Part shown: piece after piece, positions 1 to 11,635 of the stretch
Layout: the number at the start of each line of letters is the position of its first letter
How positions within the stretch are numbered: the stretch's first letter is position 1
From: Isoetes taiwanensis
Lineage: Eukaryota > Streptophyta > Lycopodiopsida > Isoetales > Isoetaceae
NCBI GenBank assembly: GCA_021234155.1
Contig: JAJEKV010000022.1
Location: 6,197,753-6,261,752 of the forward strand
DNA length: 64,000 bases
Reading direction: 5' to 3'
Translations under genes and position numbers: made by a program
Notes under the pieces: model-generated
Database searches by the model: none
Seen by the model: only the letters and a program-made list of their open reading frames with translations
Told to the model about the DNA's origin: nothing

Positions 1-518
1 TAAAAGTCTTAAATTCAGATTTCAGTAGCAAGCTTAAGACTTAAAGAGGTAAACTTGCATATTTCTCGGGTTTGTGTAGCATGTTATCATGTTCCTGCAT
101 ATGAGAATGAAGAGTAACAGCTCAATCATATAAATGTGAGTTCGGATATCTTTGTTGATGAATCCTTGCCAGAATATAAGACCTTTGAGACTATTAAAGA
201 CATCATGGAAGCGCCATAACAGGTAAAAGAAGTTGAGTTTTCGCAGCCACTATGTGAGTATATTCCATATGAGAAGCAAGACCATGTTATGAATTTACAT
301 TTACATTGGATGAGTATCAGAAAAATCAGATTTAATATGGTAGAAATGCAAGTGTTTTAGATTCTCATGTAGGTTGTGATGTTCTAGTACTTTGTATGCT
401 AGTCACATAAGTACATGATATGTCACCATGTAATTAAAAGCTATGCAAATTATTCATGTTAATATTTACCCTGGGAAAGTTAGCCATGTTAATTAAATTG
501 CTAATTAAGCCTATAGGA
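1..518. other. AT-rich stretch without recognisable gene
   Basis: I see no reading frame, RNA gene or repeat that I can support. It ends at the (GAATT)n run that marks the 3' tail of the minus-strand LINE relic to its right. Confidence 0.6.
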
Positions 519-2330
519 ATTGAATTGAATTGAATTGAATGGATTTTTGTCGTCTAGGCAGACCAATAGGCCTATGGGACCCAATCAAAAGAGGATAAAA
601 AACCCTCCCCCCCAAGGAGTAATAAGGATGCTGATAAAGTATACAAGGATACATCATAATACATTATGATACATGTCAAGATACTGTCTGAGGACATAGC
701 TGAGTGCGCATATCCATTACCTTCTAAAGATATGATCCCAGTAACCGCACTGAAGCCTTGCTCAATATCACATGCAGCGGCCAGTTAGGCAGGACCAACT
801 CAGCATAGCTACCCCAATATGGTCGAATGTCAGACAATTCCAAAGAGTGTGGCACTCATCCTCACCGATTCCAGTTGGCAGCACTAATAAATCTTGTCCT
901 TGCGCGCCTCCCCAATCCATCTGCATGTCTCAATTCTGAGGTGATGTGTGCACTTGTGTGAATTGAAGCGATGAGTCTGTGCCTCTTCATGGGCAAATAT
1001 ATATGCAAATGGCATTGTGGACTCTGTTCAAGCATAGAATTAATCTAACACTGGTAGTTTGTTGTCTTAACCTGTTCCAAGGCATCTGCATCCCAAAGCT
1101 TGCTAAGGAAGCAAGCATCAAGGTATCGCCTCAAGTTATGGTGATCTTCTTCTTTTCATATTCAGTATTTACCTGTGCTCCTACACATTCCAGCGGGAGA
1201 ACCACTGAGCTCTTTTTTCCTTCCAGTAGGCTTTAAGGCACTATTGACACATTGCCATAATGTAAGCAACGTTGAAGAGACAAGCATTGCCCACACTGAC
1301 TACCTTCTGAAAGTACATAATGTGTTGATCGAGTGCAGCCCTTTGAAGAGGCAAGAAACCTCTTGCAAAAGAATTTGATATGGGACAGTGGATTTTATTC
1401 CAAGTGCCTGAGCTAGGAAGGCCTTTTGTACCGGCACCAAGGCATTCCAGGTGGCAAGGATAAGTCGGGCCCTAGATTTCGACCCCTTATAGCAGAATAG
1501 GTGCCATCAAAACCCTAAACAAGTATGTCTGATGGGCACAGTCATACAGTTATGCTTTATGACTGTTGTTCTTCATTGTATATAGTGTCTTCCAATCTGC
1601 TATCACTCGCAATTGGATAGAAGTGTCCCAACATGTGTGGTAGAAGGAAACTCCATCCCCAAATACTTGTAGGTGGTCATCACCTCTACCTTTTGTCCCT
1701 CATAAGTCAACGAGGGTGACTGTGGCTAATGGGAGGATGAGACAAACAGCATCTTAGTTTTGGCCAAGTTAATGTACATGCTAGTGGCTCGACAAAAGGT
1801 ATCTACAGCATCTAAATGGCGTTGCATATCATCTGAGCCCCATCCTGGGTATAAGCTAAGAGATCCACACCGTCGCCATATATGAGCTGTCTAATGATCT
1901 GGTAAATGAGCCAAGCCTCGTTGCCCCCATGTATAGCAAGCCATCCTTCCAACTGATCAATGTAAAGACCAAACAGTATTGGAGAGGGTGGGCATCCCTG
2001 GTGGACTCTAACACTACTGTTGAATGGTTGACGTAATGATGTCAGTTGCCATGTTGCAGATCCATAGGGATCTCCAACTGCCTCAATCTTGCCCACATCT
2101 TTTTTCCGAAGCACAGTGTCAAAGACCTTTGCAAAATCAACAAAGCATCAATACAAGCCCTGCCGATGATTCTTGCACCAAGGTCCACATTGTAAAAATA
2201 TGATCAATGGTTGAGTGTCGGGGCTTGAATCATGCCTATGTGAGGATGCTTACCTCTGCCTCCTTCGCCCGCATCATCAAGTGTTGCTCTACCACGTGAC
2301 CAAACCAGTGATGCCTTTAAGGTGTGAAAC
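519..2330 (-). mobile_element. Decayed non-LTR retrotransposon (LINE), reverse transcriptase and C-terminal part
   Basis: Read on the minus strand, 2114-1812 encodes a degraded reverse transcriptase block. It contains VHQGCPPSPILFGLYID (family form RQGCPLSPxLFxLYID) and then LIYGDGVDLLA where an active enzyme has YADDxxLL. Further along, near 1790-1620, NLAKTKMLF and TTYKYLGMEF match the segment after the catalytic box in plant LINEs. Near 950-800 a Cys-rich patch resembles the zinc-binding C-terminal region. The element ends in a short (ATTCA)n tail at 519-540. Several stops and frameshifts, plus the altered YADD box, show that it is dead. The 5' boundary near 2330 is estimated from where similarity stops. 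Confidence 0.75.
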
Positions 2331-4570
2331 TTTGTAAAGTTGCTATATTTTGACAAATTTTAAAATCAAGTTTCAAAGGCTTAGTAGGATGTGTAAGTAG
2401 AAATAAACAAAGAAATTGCCAAAATTTTATCGTAAGGCTTTCCACTTGTAGTTTTGCCAAACTGAAGAACTAAATAAGAGGAAGTTTCGCCTTTGAATCG
2501 ATCGAATTGATATTTCTGAAGCCTAATTTTGCATTTGTCTTGTAACCAGTATGTAAATTCTTAAAGATTCATCTTAAGTGTACTTTTCTTGAGTTACTAA
2601 TATAAAATTCAAGAGATCGCACTTGTAATAATGTCTTTTTATTTTTTTCGATGCAAATTATTTATATAAGTTTATCAATACTTTGAAACTATTATCTTGG
2701 GCAAGAAAGAAAATCACATGTTTTTCTATGAAAATCTTAAGAAAATATGAACTAGCAGTAAGGTAGGCTTGAGGCTCAGGGAGAGTGAGGAGGGGGAGGT
2801 ATATGTAAGAGAATGATGGAGGGAGAAGAAGTCTAGCACACAAAAGACGAGGCAATCAAAATTATCTAACATATAAATATGATCAGATTATTCTTTGAAT
2901 CATACAAATTATGGGTCCTTTCTGCATGCAATTTCATGTTTACATGTTATGAAGTACTAAGATGATTGATGAGTTGCTATGGATCATGTGGTTTTTAACA
3001 AATCTAAAGCTCGTCATTCATAGAAATTATGTCTTTTGTCATGTCAATTTTCTAGACCCAAGTTTCGATAATGGGAAAATAGCAAAAAGAATCCATAGAG
3101 GCAAATAGGATCCAAGAAATCTAGGATTTTAATCTAATTTTGCTTACCCTTAAAGACTTAGATGCAGCTTATTACATTACTGCAAAAGCAGCTTACTATA
3201 GAAGCCATATCATAAGCTTCTTGCATGTTTATACTATACCTTACTTGAATTTGTGGATTCTCTTTGCCCATCCACAGATAGCTTTTTCAACAAGCATCCA
3301 AACTAGATGAGTCAAATACTTCATTCAGAGTCTCTAAGTAAGTAAGTGGCATTTATTATCAATTGAGCTTGGGTTCCTGTGACATAAGAAAAGAATGTGT
3401 TGTAAGCATTGCATTAGCACCATGCTTGGCTATTTTATATTTACAAGGTTTGCTGCCATGCAGCCACAAGCTAAAGAGATCGTAATGAAAAAAAAACCTT
3501 GTTCTTTGACAAGGAAAAAACCACTCACTCTTTAGCCTCTCTACCCACTTACAATTCTCACGATACTTGCTCCATGCTTGTATCGTAGTCATTTAATTAT
3601 GTAACCTCATTTTCTTTATCTTTATATCTTCTGGGATGCTCTTCCAACATCTCTTTCATTCCTTTTGCACCTCAGCTTTGAACTTCATATGCCCCATATT
3701 CAAACTTGTTCTTCATCCTCAATTTCCCTAACCCCGAAAGTTGGCAAATCTTGTTGATTTGGCGATGACAAGAGTCACACATTCCCAGGCCGTTCCCCAG
3801 CGGCGTTATATCGCACAATCCTGGCTTTTTTCCTTTATGTTTTATAAACTACAAGACTAATATGTACCAAATAGCTACTTTAACCCTGATTTTGAGCGCT
3901 TCTAGTATCATCTTATTGCTTCTGCTCATCAGTCCCAGACATAGTTCAAGATCAAAATTCTATTTGGCACATTTCTTATGTGGATACTATAAGCATCCTT
4001 ATATAATTCCCACATTTATGTGCTATCACTAGGCCAATGAATTCTGTGTGCTGCTTACCATAGCCCCTTATATCTATATAGCAAATAGGACAAAAGATAA
4101 ACTACAAACCATTTAAATGAGTTCAATCTGTCGTTTACAACAGCTAATTAACAATAATAACTAACAAGGTATGTCTGTCTTAAGTTACATCAACTATTTC
4201 TATATGTATCATATCAGGATTCGCTAACAATCAAAAACTACTGGAAACACTATCACGAAAGACATCTTATTAGTATTGCCTCGAAGGCTACAGTGCCATG
4301 CCCGAGAAATATAAGAAATGAACAACCGCCTAACTGGGAATCCTACACAGTTAGTGCTGCCTTTAAAGCTACATTGCCACTCCAAGAAATATGAAGGATA
4401 TATAAAATCAGAGAATGCAACCAACTAAATAGGAAAAAATAGGCTACAATGCGACGTCAGCAACATATGGAATAATCAATCAGATGAATGAGAACACATC
4501 CAATCAGCATTTGTGAAGGTTGTGATACCTTGATCGTATTATGCATTATATATTTTGGGGTGTTATACCA
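2331..4570. other. Intergenic, no supported gene
   Basis: The stretch is AT-rich with short frames only. None has family motifs or credible splice structure, and I found no tandem or inverted repeat of note. Confidence 0.6.
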
Positions 4571-4586
4571 ATAATGCATACATGGT
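4571..4586. repeat. Left target-site duplication of truncated LINE
   Basis: The 16-bp string ataatgcatacatggt here is repeated exactly at 5844-5859, directly after the A-rich 3' end of the LINE fragment. This is a clean retrotransposition footprint. Confidence 0.85.
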
Positions 4587-5843
4587 TCCTGAGTTTTTGA
4601 ATAATGTGGATGAGTCCCCGGGTTCCCGCCTTGTTTATCAGTCTTTGCAAATGTGCATTTCTTTTGGGTCTCGGTCTCTTAGGCCACTTTTCCCCTGGGC
4701 TCTGTTTTATCCACGGCATTCCCTAATGCATCCCCATTTCTTAGATGATTGCTAGTTGCATAGGAGACTGTACAATATCTGTTTCATTTTCACCATCTCG
4801 TGCACACTAACATGACTGCAAGTTGTTGGTGGATTCCATTGGATGGTGGTCCTCTGGTTGCTTCAGTCCACCCATTGACGTAGCATCGATGGAGAGCAGC
4901 AGGTGTGCATATGATATTTGATTGGTATAATAATCAAAGGCAGTTGCTGACATGGGAGGAGTTTAGAGCTGAGTTCCTCCTTTTAAGGTGGGATCGAGCT
5001 ATTTGGCAGAAGGTGTCTTCAATTCTTCCTCCAAGAGTTAGCAAAATGGATGACCCCACCGTGGGTAGTTCATGAGCATGTCAAAGCAGATAAGTTGGTG
5101 AATTCCATGTACAAGGTCTTGCTTGATGCTGACGTCTTGCCTCCTTCGTCCAAGTGGCCTTTGGTCATTCCCAGGGATCGGCAGAAAGCAGTATGGAAAT
5201 GGGTATGGGATAAACTACTCCATCCCAAAGTATATATTTTATGGTGGCAAGTCACTCATCGTTGTTCCGCGGCGTTAATATTCTCGTGTACGATTTCGTC
5301 CGTAGGTGTTCGCGACTTTGTCCCTTATGTGCACAGAGGGATTTAGACAATTGAGCATTGCTTCTTCCTATGTAAACATGTCGGACATGCTTGGTTGTGG
5401 CTTCAAGGCCTCTTTCATTGCAATTTGAATAGCCAGCAGGTGTTATTAGCAGTTTATCCAAGTAGTTGGGATAATTTGGCAAAAGGGGGGTTTCATTTGG
5501 CTTCTGCATGGATCATCTGGTCCATTTGGAAAAGAAGGAATCTTCTCATATTCAAAGGTCTTGCTTGCTCAGATGCACAGGTCCTTCTTGATGCCCAACA
5601 ACGAATTGTCAAAGTATTCTGGTGCTCATCAATTGCTAATGAGGTGAAGAGCCATATTTGGGAGCACTATCTTCAGATTCATACTTACTTATGAGCTTTT
5701 GCTTGCTCTTCATATTGTTTAGATGTTGTATTTGAGTGGGGTGGTTTTGCTCTGGTGGACATTCTCTCCACTGAGTTATTAGTCCCCATTGTACTCTGTA
5801 ACTTTCTCTGGATAATAAAGGCTCAAGTCCTTCAAAAAACAAA
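4587..5843 (+). mobile_element. 5'-truncated LINE, C-terminal region with zinc-binding domain
   Basis: The 5050-5694 interval encodes, with one in-frame stop at about 5344 and a frame change, a typical plant LINE C-terminus. The reverse-transcriptase zinc-binding domain shows KAVWKWVWDKLLHPKVYI and IEHCFFLCKHVGHAW. The downstream RNase H-like lead-in reads AWIIWSIWKRRNLLIFKG. The copy ends in an AATAAA-containing 3' UTR (about 5813-5840) and a short A-rich tail. It is flanked by identical 16-bp duplications at 4571 and 5844. The catalytic half is absent, so this copy is dead on arrival. The perfect duplication suggests a fairly recent insertion. Confidence 0.85.
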
Positions 5844-5859
5844 ATAATGCATACATGGT
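5844..5859. repeat. Right target-site duplication of truncated LINE
   Basis: Exact copy of the 16-bp string at 4571-4586. Confidence 0.85.
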
Positions 5860-7240
5860 ATGTGTTTGAACTTATAGAAATATTAATTATGTTGTTGATA
5901 ATTTTTTCAAGGACATTATGCATCTTCACAAACCACAATACGTGTTGTGTAGGAGATTAGGGAAGTCAAGATCCATTTTAAATAGAGTAAGTTCAGTTGA
6001 AGCAAGAGATAGGGTGATGCAAATCCGGTCCGTGCTCAAAGGGCAAAATTTAGCTTGATCCAGACCTCACACCGACATAAGAAGCAAAAAAATAGGAATA
6101 CGCAAATGTCAAAGTGGCAAGGGTTGATAATTTTATTGAAGAGAAAGACAAATAATTAGGCCAAATTACCTAACGATTTAATTAGATACGGTCTATTATT
6201 ATTAGTTGAGAACATTGAAAAATAAAGGGATGCCATAAAAAGGTGTAGAATTAAATTAGAGGCACCATGGATATATAAGAAGTGTGATTAACAAAAAGAA
6301 AAGGGAGAACAACAAAAGGGCCAAACGGACTGGGATAAAGAGACATGACCAAAAGCAGATTAGTACGGATTTGTAATGAACTCTAAAATAGATTAAGCAG
6401 CACATCCCAACCTGAAGATTCAACTCCCTTAGCCATTCCTAGTTTGTCAAATCTTCTTGCAGGTATTTCATCTCTCAGAGTTGTATAGAACATTCGAAAT
6501 GAAATATGATGACCAAGCCCCATCACAAAACATCAAAGAAATCAAGATTTTTGTTCCTATTGGTTATACCTTTGGTGCTGGTATGTTTGAAATGGACGAG
6601 GCTCTTCCTATGGAGCTGGTACCTTTGCAGGGGACGAAACTCGTCAGCCATCCAAGCTTGAATTGGAGCAAGCGTTTCACCAAGGGCAGTACATTGCAAA
6701 AAATAATAAGAAGTTGAAGTCTGGCTTGTGAAGATTTCTCCAGGGAAAGGTTTCTTCAAAGATGTGTCTTGTATAACCCTACAGAAGAAATATGCTTTTG
6801 GATGCTTTGAAAATGGTTGGCAATATTCATATAAAAAAAATATTTTGGAAGTATTGTTATGACTACTTTTTTAATTGCTAAATGATTGTAAATTGTCTAT
6901 TAGCTATGCTCTATGGAAGTTAATAGATTAAATGAGAGATATGCATACGATATTAATACGTTGAGTACGTATAAAACTCGTACCGTACTAAACGTACCTG
7001 ACAACACTGGTTTTCTTTTCTTCCCATCTTCATCATCGGCCTCATCATCGTAGTGGCCCTCTATAAGTACAAACCTGCATATCCTCTTGAAAATCTTCCA
7101 TTTTTTTGAAGGCACCTTGTTTCCTCTTAGTCGTTGCGGGCATTCAATGCCTTCTATTGCTGCCTTGCATGTATTATTTGGTCAGGATAGGGGCTGCAAA
7201 TATAAGATCCAAGTTAGTCGACTGACGCTACGAAGTCCCT
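5860..7240. other. Intergenic, unassigned frames only
   Basis: A frame at 6457-6717 (86 codons, start preceded by ttgcag) has no motif that I recognise. Nothing else supports a gene here. Confidence 0.5.
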
Positions 7241-7253
7241 GGATTATAAAAGA

Positions 7254-7680
7254 CTAGACCAGAGGGCATTTTCTCGACTCGTGAGTTGAGGAAGTCGAGA
7301 AAGTGCCCTTTTGGTTATAAAAGACTAGACCATAGGACTTTCTCGACTCGTAAATCGAGAAAGTGACTTTTGGGTTGTAGAGGACTAGATATAAGGACTT
7401 TCTCGACTTGCGAATCGAGAAAGTGCCCTCTGAGTTACAAAGGAATAGACTTGAGGACTTTCTCAACTCGCGAGTCGAGAAAGTGCCCTCTGGATTATAA
7501 AAAACTAGAACAGAGAACTTTCTCGACTCGGGAGTCGAGAAAGTGTCCTTTGGGTTACAAAGAGATAGACATGAGGAATTTCTTGACTCGGGAGTTGAGA
7601 AAGTGCCCTCTGGGTTGCAGAAGACTAGACATGAGGACTTTCTCGATTCACGAGTCGAGATAGTGCCCGAGGGTTGCAAA
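7254..7680. repeat. Minisatellite, 60-bp unit x7, each with a 26-bp palindrome
   Basis: Seven units spaced exactly 60 bp apart, with cores near 7275, 7335, 7395, 7455, 7515, 7575 and 7635. Each core has arms ctttctcgactcg and cgagtcgagaaag, which are reverse complements and can form a hairpin or cruciform. The 34 bp between palindromes (tgccctctgggttacaaagg and following bases) is also conserved. Both strands stay open for about 100-140 codons, a by-product of the 60-bp (20-codon) period and not evidence for a gene. Outer units are more diverged than inner ones, as expected for unequal exchange. Confidence 0.9.
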
Positions 7681-9099
7681 GGACTTTAAAATCTAAGTTT
7701 AGGAGATAGTAATAATTAGTACCTGACAGTGATAGTATTCTGGTAGTGACTGATATTGGCTAGCTCGATGGATGGAGTGTCCACTGACAACACCCTGCAC
7801 TCCCGCTTCCCATACAGCTTCTTGATCCCATAGGGACGACGCCACTATCTATGTTTCATTAAGTAGGAATTGGGAGGAATATCTGTGGATTTCAGATTCA
7901 TAATATGCTATCCTTCCATTCTTTCTGATTCTGGACAGAAAAAGCTAATTTTATTACATAATTTACGCTAGCAAAGAGCTTCGAGCAAAAAAACTGGTCC
8001 TTAGCCGAAAAATGTGAGGAATTCCATGATTGTTTTTTTTTATCTTGAGGATTTTATCAGAAAGCAGTTCTAAACTACTAGAAATAGTCCATTCAAACAG
8101 ATTTCCTAACTTGAACTATCTGAAAATAGCAAACTTGGGCTTTGGGAACATAAACTAGTCGATCTGCTTGAAGGAACCTTCCATGTTCAGTTTGATCTTT
8201 GCACGGGAACACCAAGTCCAGAATAGGGATTTGTGGGACTAGAAATAATATTACGGGATAGTAAGATACTCTAAAAACTATAAAATTGGAAGCATGTGAG
8301 AAAAGAAGTTACATAAATAATAGAAGCAATCATGGGATTTGGAGAACACAACAAACAAACTTCACTTTCTTCTCAAGCTGTATCTGCAACTGAACTGGAA
8401 GATCTCGGCCTCAACTTCGCAGGCACCAGATGAGACGTCTTGATCCGTCGACCAATCTGCTGTCATGGAAGCGGAGGAGCGAAGGGGTTGAACAATCGGC
8501 CAGAAGGATTAGAGGAGCCAAAGGAGTGAAAGAAAGGATCGGTTGAAGGAATCGGACTGAAACGGAGAAAGGAATCAGAGTAGGATATTATGGTATGAGA
8601 TATTAAAGTCTGGTAGGCATACAGTGTAACGTATGTCACGTCAGCAATTTTGCAACGCGGCACCACGTGGCGAAAATTTAATGTGTATGTATAGATTAAT
8701 GCTTTTTTTATAGGTTAAGATGGCCTTTTTTTTGTTAATGTTTTTTGTATAGGTTAAGGGTGGCAATTTTTTTATGGAGCCAATGTTATTTTCCCTAGGG
8801 ATCTTTAAGGCATGTTTTGAACACTTTCAATTCCAAGAAACAACTGCAATTTAAATCGAAAAATGCAAGCGAACTGTACGACAATGCCCTAGGCTTCAAT
8901 GGAGGAAGTGTGAATGCTTGTTGGTGCACCCGTGCATTGGGTTAGTCTCTGTAGAGGGTGGATCCATCTGATAGTGTGTGTGATCAAAGGCTTGGGGATG
9001 ACCATCTAAGTGTTGATATAGGAAAGCTGCTTATCGAGGTTGGTAACTTGCTGTCCCAAGGCACCACTAGTGATTGCATTATATGCTTTGGGCTGCAAG
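7681..9099. other. Intergenic, no supported gene
   Basis: I see no gene or strong repeat. Short AT-rich frames only. Confidence 0.55.
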
Positions 9100-10690
9100 T
9101 GTCTCAAGCCCAACTAAAGATAGTCAATTAGACACATTATGGAAAAGGATGGCAAAGCACTGGAAGCCCCATCCCAGGAAGATACCCAAAGGCCTGATAG
9201 AGGTCATGTGGAAGACTTGGTAGATGAAGAGTATCCATTAAAGACAAAGAAGAGGTGCTACGTGTTTCATAGGAGGCAACCCTACAAAAGACCCAACAAT
9301 GTGAGGTGTGTGCTAGGGGATAATAGAAGGGCAGGAACCAAAGAAAACATGGAAGAGGTTAGGGAACAGGACTGTTGTAATCTAGATTGCATTATACAAT
9401 ATAGTGTGAAAGACCTAGTTGAGATAAGGTCTCAATACATTGGGCAACAGAAGGAGAGGATTAATTTCATCTACTCCCTCTTTGGAACTTCCTATTATGA
9501 TGATGTGCCAGGGATACTGCTACATTAGTTGAAGGGCCTAAAGGATGTATGAGAGCATTAAGATGGATCCTTGGCATGCCCAAGTCATCTTTCTATAGAT
9601 ATTAGAAAAAGGTGAGGGGAGGAGCTAAAGTGTTCTCTAATAGGAATGTTGCTTGCACTTTGAAAACCAGAGCAAACTCCGTGAGAGCCATTGCAGTGTT
9701 TGAAAGCTTTGTGAGATACATGTCTCAATCTACGCCTCATAAGTCCAAAGTGAACGAGCATGGTGTCAGAATAGTCCAGAGAGTATTGCCATAGCATTAT
9801 ATCCAGAAGGAGTGCCTAAAAGAGATAAATGCAATTCTATAAGCCACAGGGGAACGTGCTCTTTCTCAGCCAACTTTTAGCAGGTTATGGAAAAGTCACT
9901 TCTCTGATGTGGTTGTTTTGCAATAAATGCCTTTCTCTAAGTGCAAGCTTGTATTCAATTGAAAGATACACTTGAATCAACAACAACTATTGAGAAGGAA
10001 AGGATGGCAATCAGAGAGCAATTTGCAGATCGTCAGTCAGACTAAATACCAGGTAGACAGTTGTACTGGAAATGGAGAATATTTTCCCAAATGCAACCTG
10101 ATAGATACATATGTTTGATTTATGATAAAATGGACCAACACAATACTTTCTTGCCAAAGTTAGATCCTCTGCCCAAGCGCTGTCAAAATGCTTTTCAAAT
10201 CAAAGTAAGCTTGGCAAGGATTTTAACTCACGGCATGGCACTGGCACCTATGGACATTTTGTGCTCGATCTTTGGAAAGACGACCCGAACTTCCATGTGA
10301 GCTCCATTTTCAAGTGCTTGAGAACACTTGAAAGAGGAACTATAGAGGGGAGGAGATACTTTCCTGCAGCTCCTATTTTTTATGCTTTAATGGATGATTA
10401 ACCACTCATGTATCAAAGGCAAATAAGAGAGATGACCTCAAATGTGTCAAAAAATACAAAGGGGACATGGGATGAGTTTCCAATACATGGAAAACAACTG
10501 TTAGAAGAACTCTATATTCGGCTTGATAACTGTTGGAAAGAAAACACGAACATATGGATGTTTGGGGCAATATCATACTTAACAGCGATAGGGGTCTTCA
10601 AGATTGTGAAAGTGGAATTTATGATGGTAGGCCACACACATGACGATATATATGCATTTTTTGGAACCTTCTCTACTAAGATTAGGAGAG

Positions 10691-10735
10691 AGAATGCTAT
10701 GGTTCTCTTCTTATATAGAAGAGAACCATCATTCT
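10691..10735. repeat. Inverted repeat at insertion junction
   Basis: The arms atggttctcttc (10699-10710) and gaagagaaccat (10718-10729) are perfect reverse complements around a 7-bp loop. The symmetry extends with one gap to agaatg (10691) and cattct (10729-10734). It sits exactly where the DUF7869-like reading frame is interrupted. Confidence 0.75.
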
Positions 10736-11635
10736 GGGAAAAGGGACGTCTGTTTTGGCGTCACGCTATTTTGGACGTAGGATCCATCTTTAGCCTGAGC
10801 TTTCTTTGGCATAGGATTCCTTTAGCTTTGTCTGCTATATATCCCTATAGCTTCCAAGCAATTCTCATCGGCATTTCCTTTGAGCTGAATTCTCCTTGTT
10901 CCAGAGTTTTCCCTCTCTCCCTCCTCTAAGGCTGGTCACATAGTTTGGTTCGCTTTGGCTTCTATTTGGTTTCTGTTCATTCCGCCTCGTGAGGACTGGT
11001 TCAACTCTTCTCTTCTGTCTCGTTGATTGCTGCTGGCCTCTGCGATTTCCCAGCGTAGTACTTGTCGCTTCTGGAGGGCACCTCGGGGTCGACCCCCATG
11101 GTCGGGCCTAGTCTATCTTACTTTCTCTCTCTCGGCATAGGTCTGGGCTTCCGAGTTCTCTCTTTTTTGGGGGATCATTTTTCTCCCGAATCCATTCGTC
11201 TTTTTGTTCTTATTCACACATAAATGTTTTTTTATGCTTGGCCAGTCAGGCTTCTAACCCATTGTCTTGCTTTAACTTTTCGTGAGGTCTGTTTGTGTGC
11301 AGTGACCGGACGATCCTCTTTCTTGGCAATTCCCGAGCAGTCTCCACGTGTTTGGGGGTCAAGTTTGGGATTTTGGGCGTTTTGGAGAGGGCGGCGCAAA
11401 AAATGATGCTGGTCTGGTGGCTTCATCTAGGGATTTTGCCATTATGTGTTCTTTGAGATGAGGCGGTTGGTGCTCAACATGGGGTGTTTGGGCTATCTAG
11501 GATGATCTTATGATCTTCATATTGTTACTCACTCATTTGGGGTCATTTGTGAACTCCTATGGTTCATTGTACTCATTTTCATACAGCTCAATGGAACACG
11601 ACTTCATTTCTGTTGTTGTTTTGCAAAGGACCTTT
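10697..11635. mobile_element. Unclassified insertion inside the DUF7869-like relic
   Basis: The flanking coding text joins naturally if this block is removed: RREN before it, VTTLHELM after it. A short repeat, aatg, is present on both sides (10693 and 11653 region). The right end carries gctcaatggaacacgac, which resembles the 3' ends of small retroposons. No protein domain is visible inside. The class is undetermined. Confidence 0.5.

Noticed and set aside
7254-7679. Long open frames on both strands (141 and 97 codons)
   Set aside because: They follow from the 60-bp repeat period, which is a multiple of three. Codon content is only the repeat unit, and no family or signal supports translation.
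7254-7680. Possible CRISPR-like array
   Set aside because: Units are contiguous diverged repeats with conserved linkers and no unique spacers, in plant DNA without cas genes.
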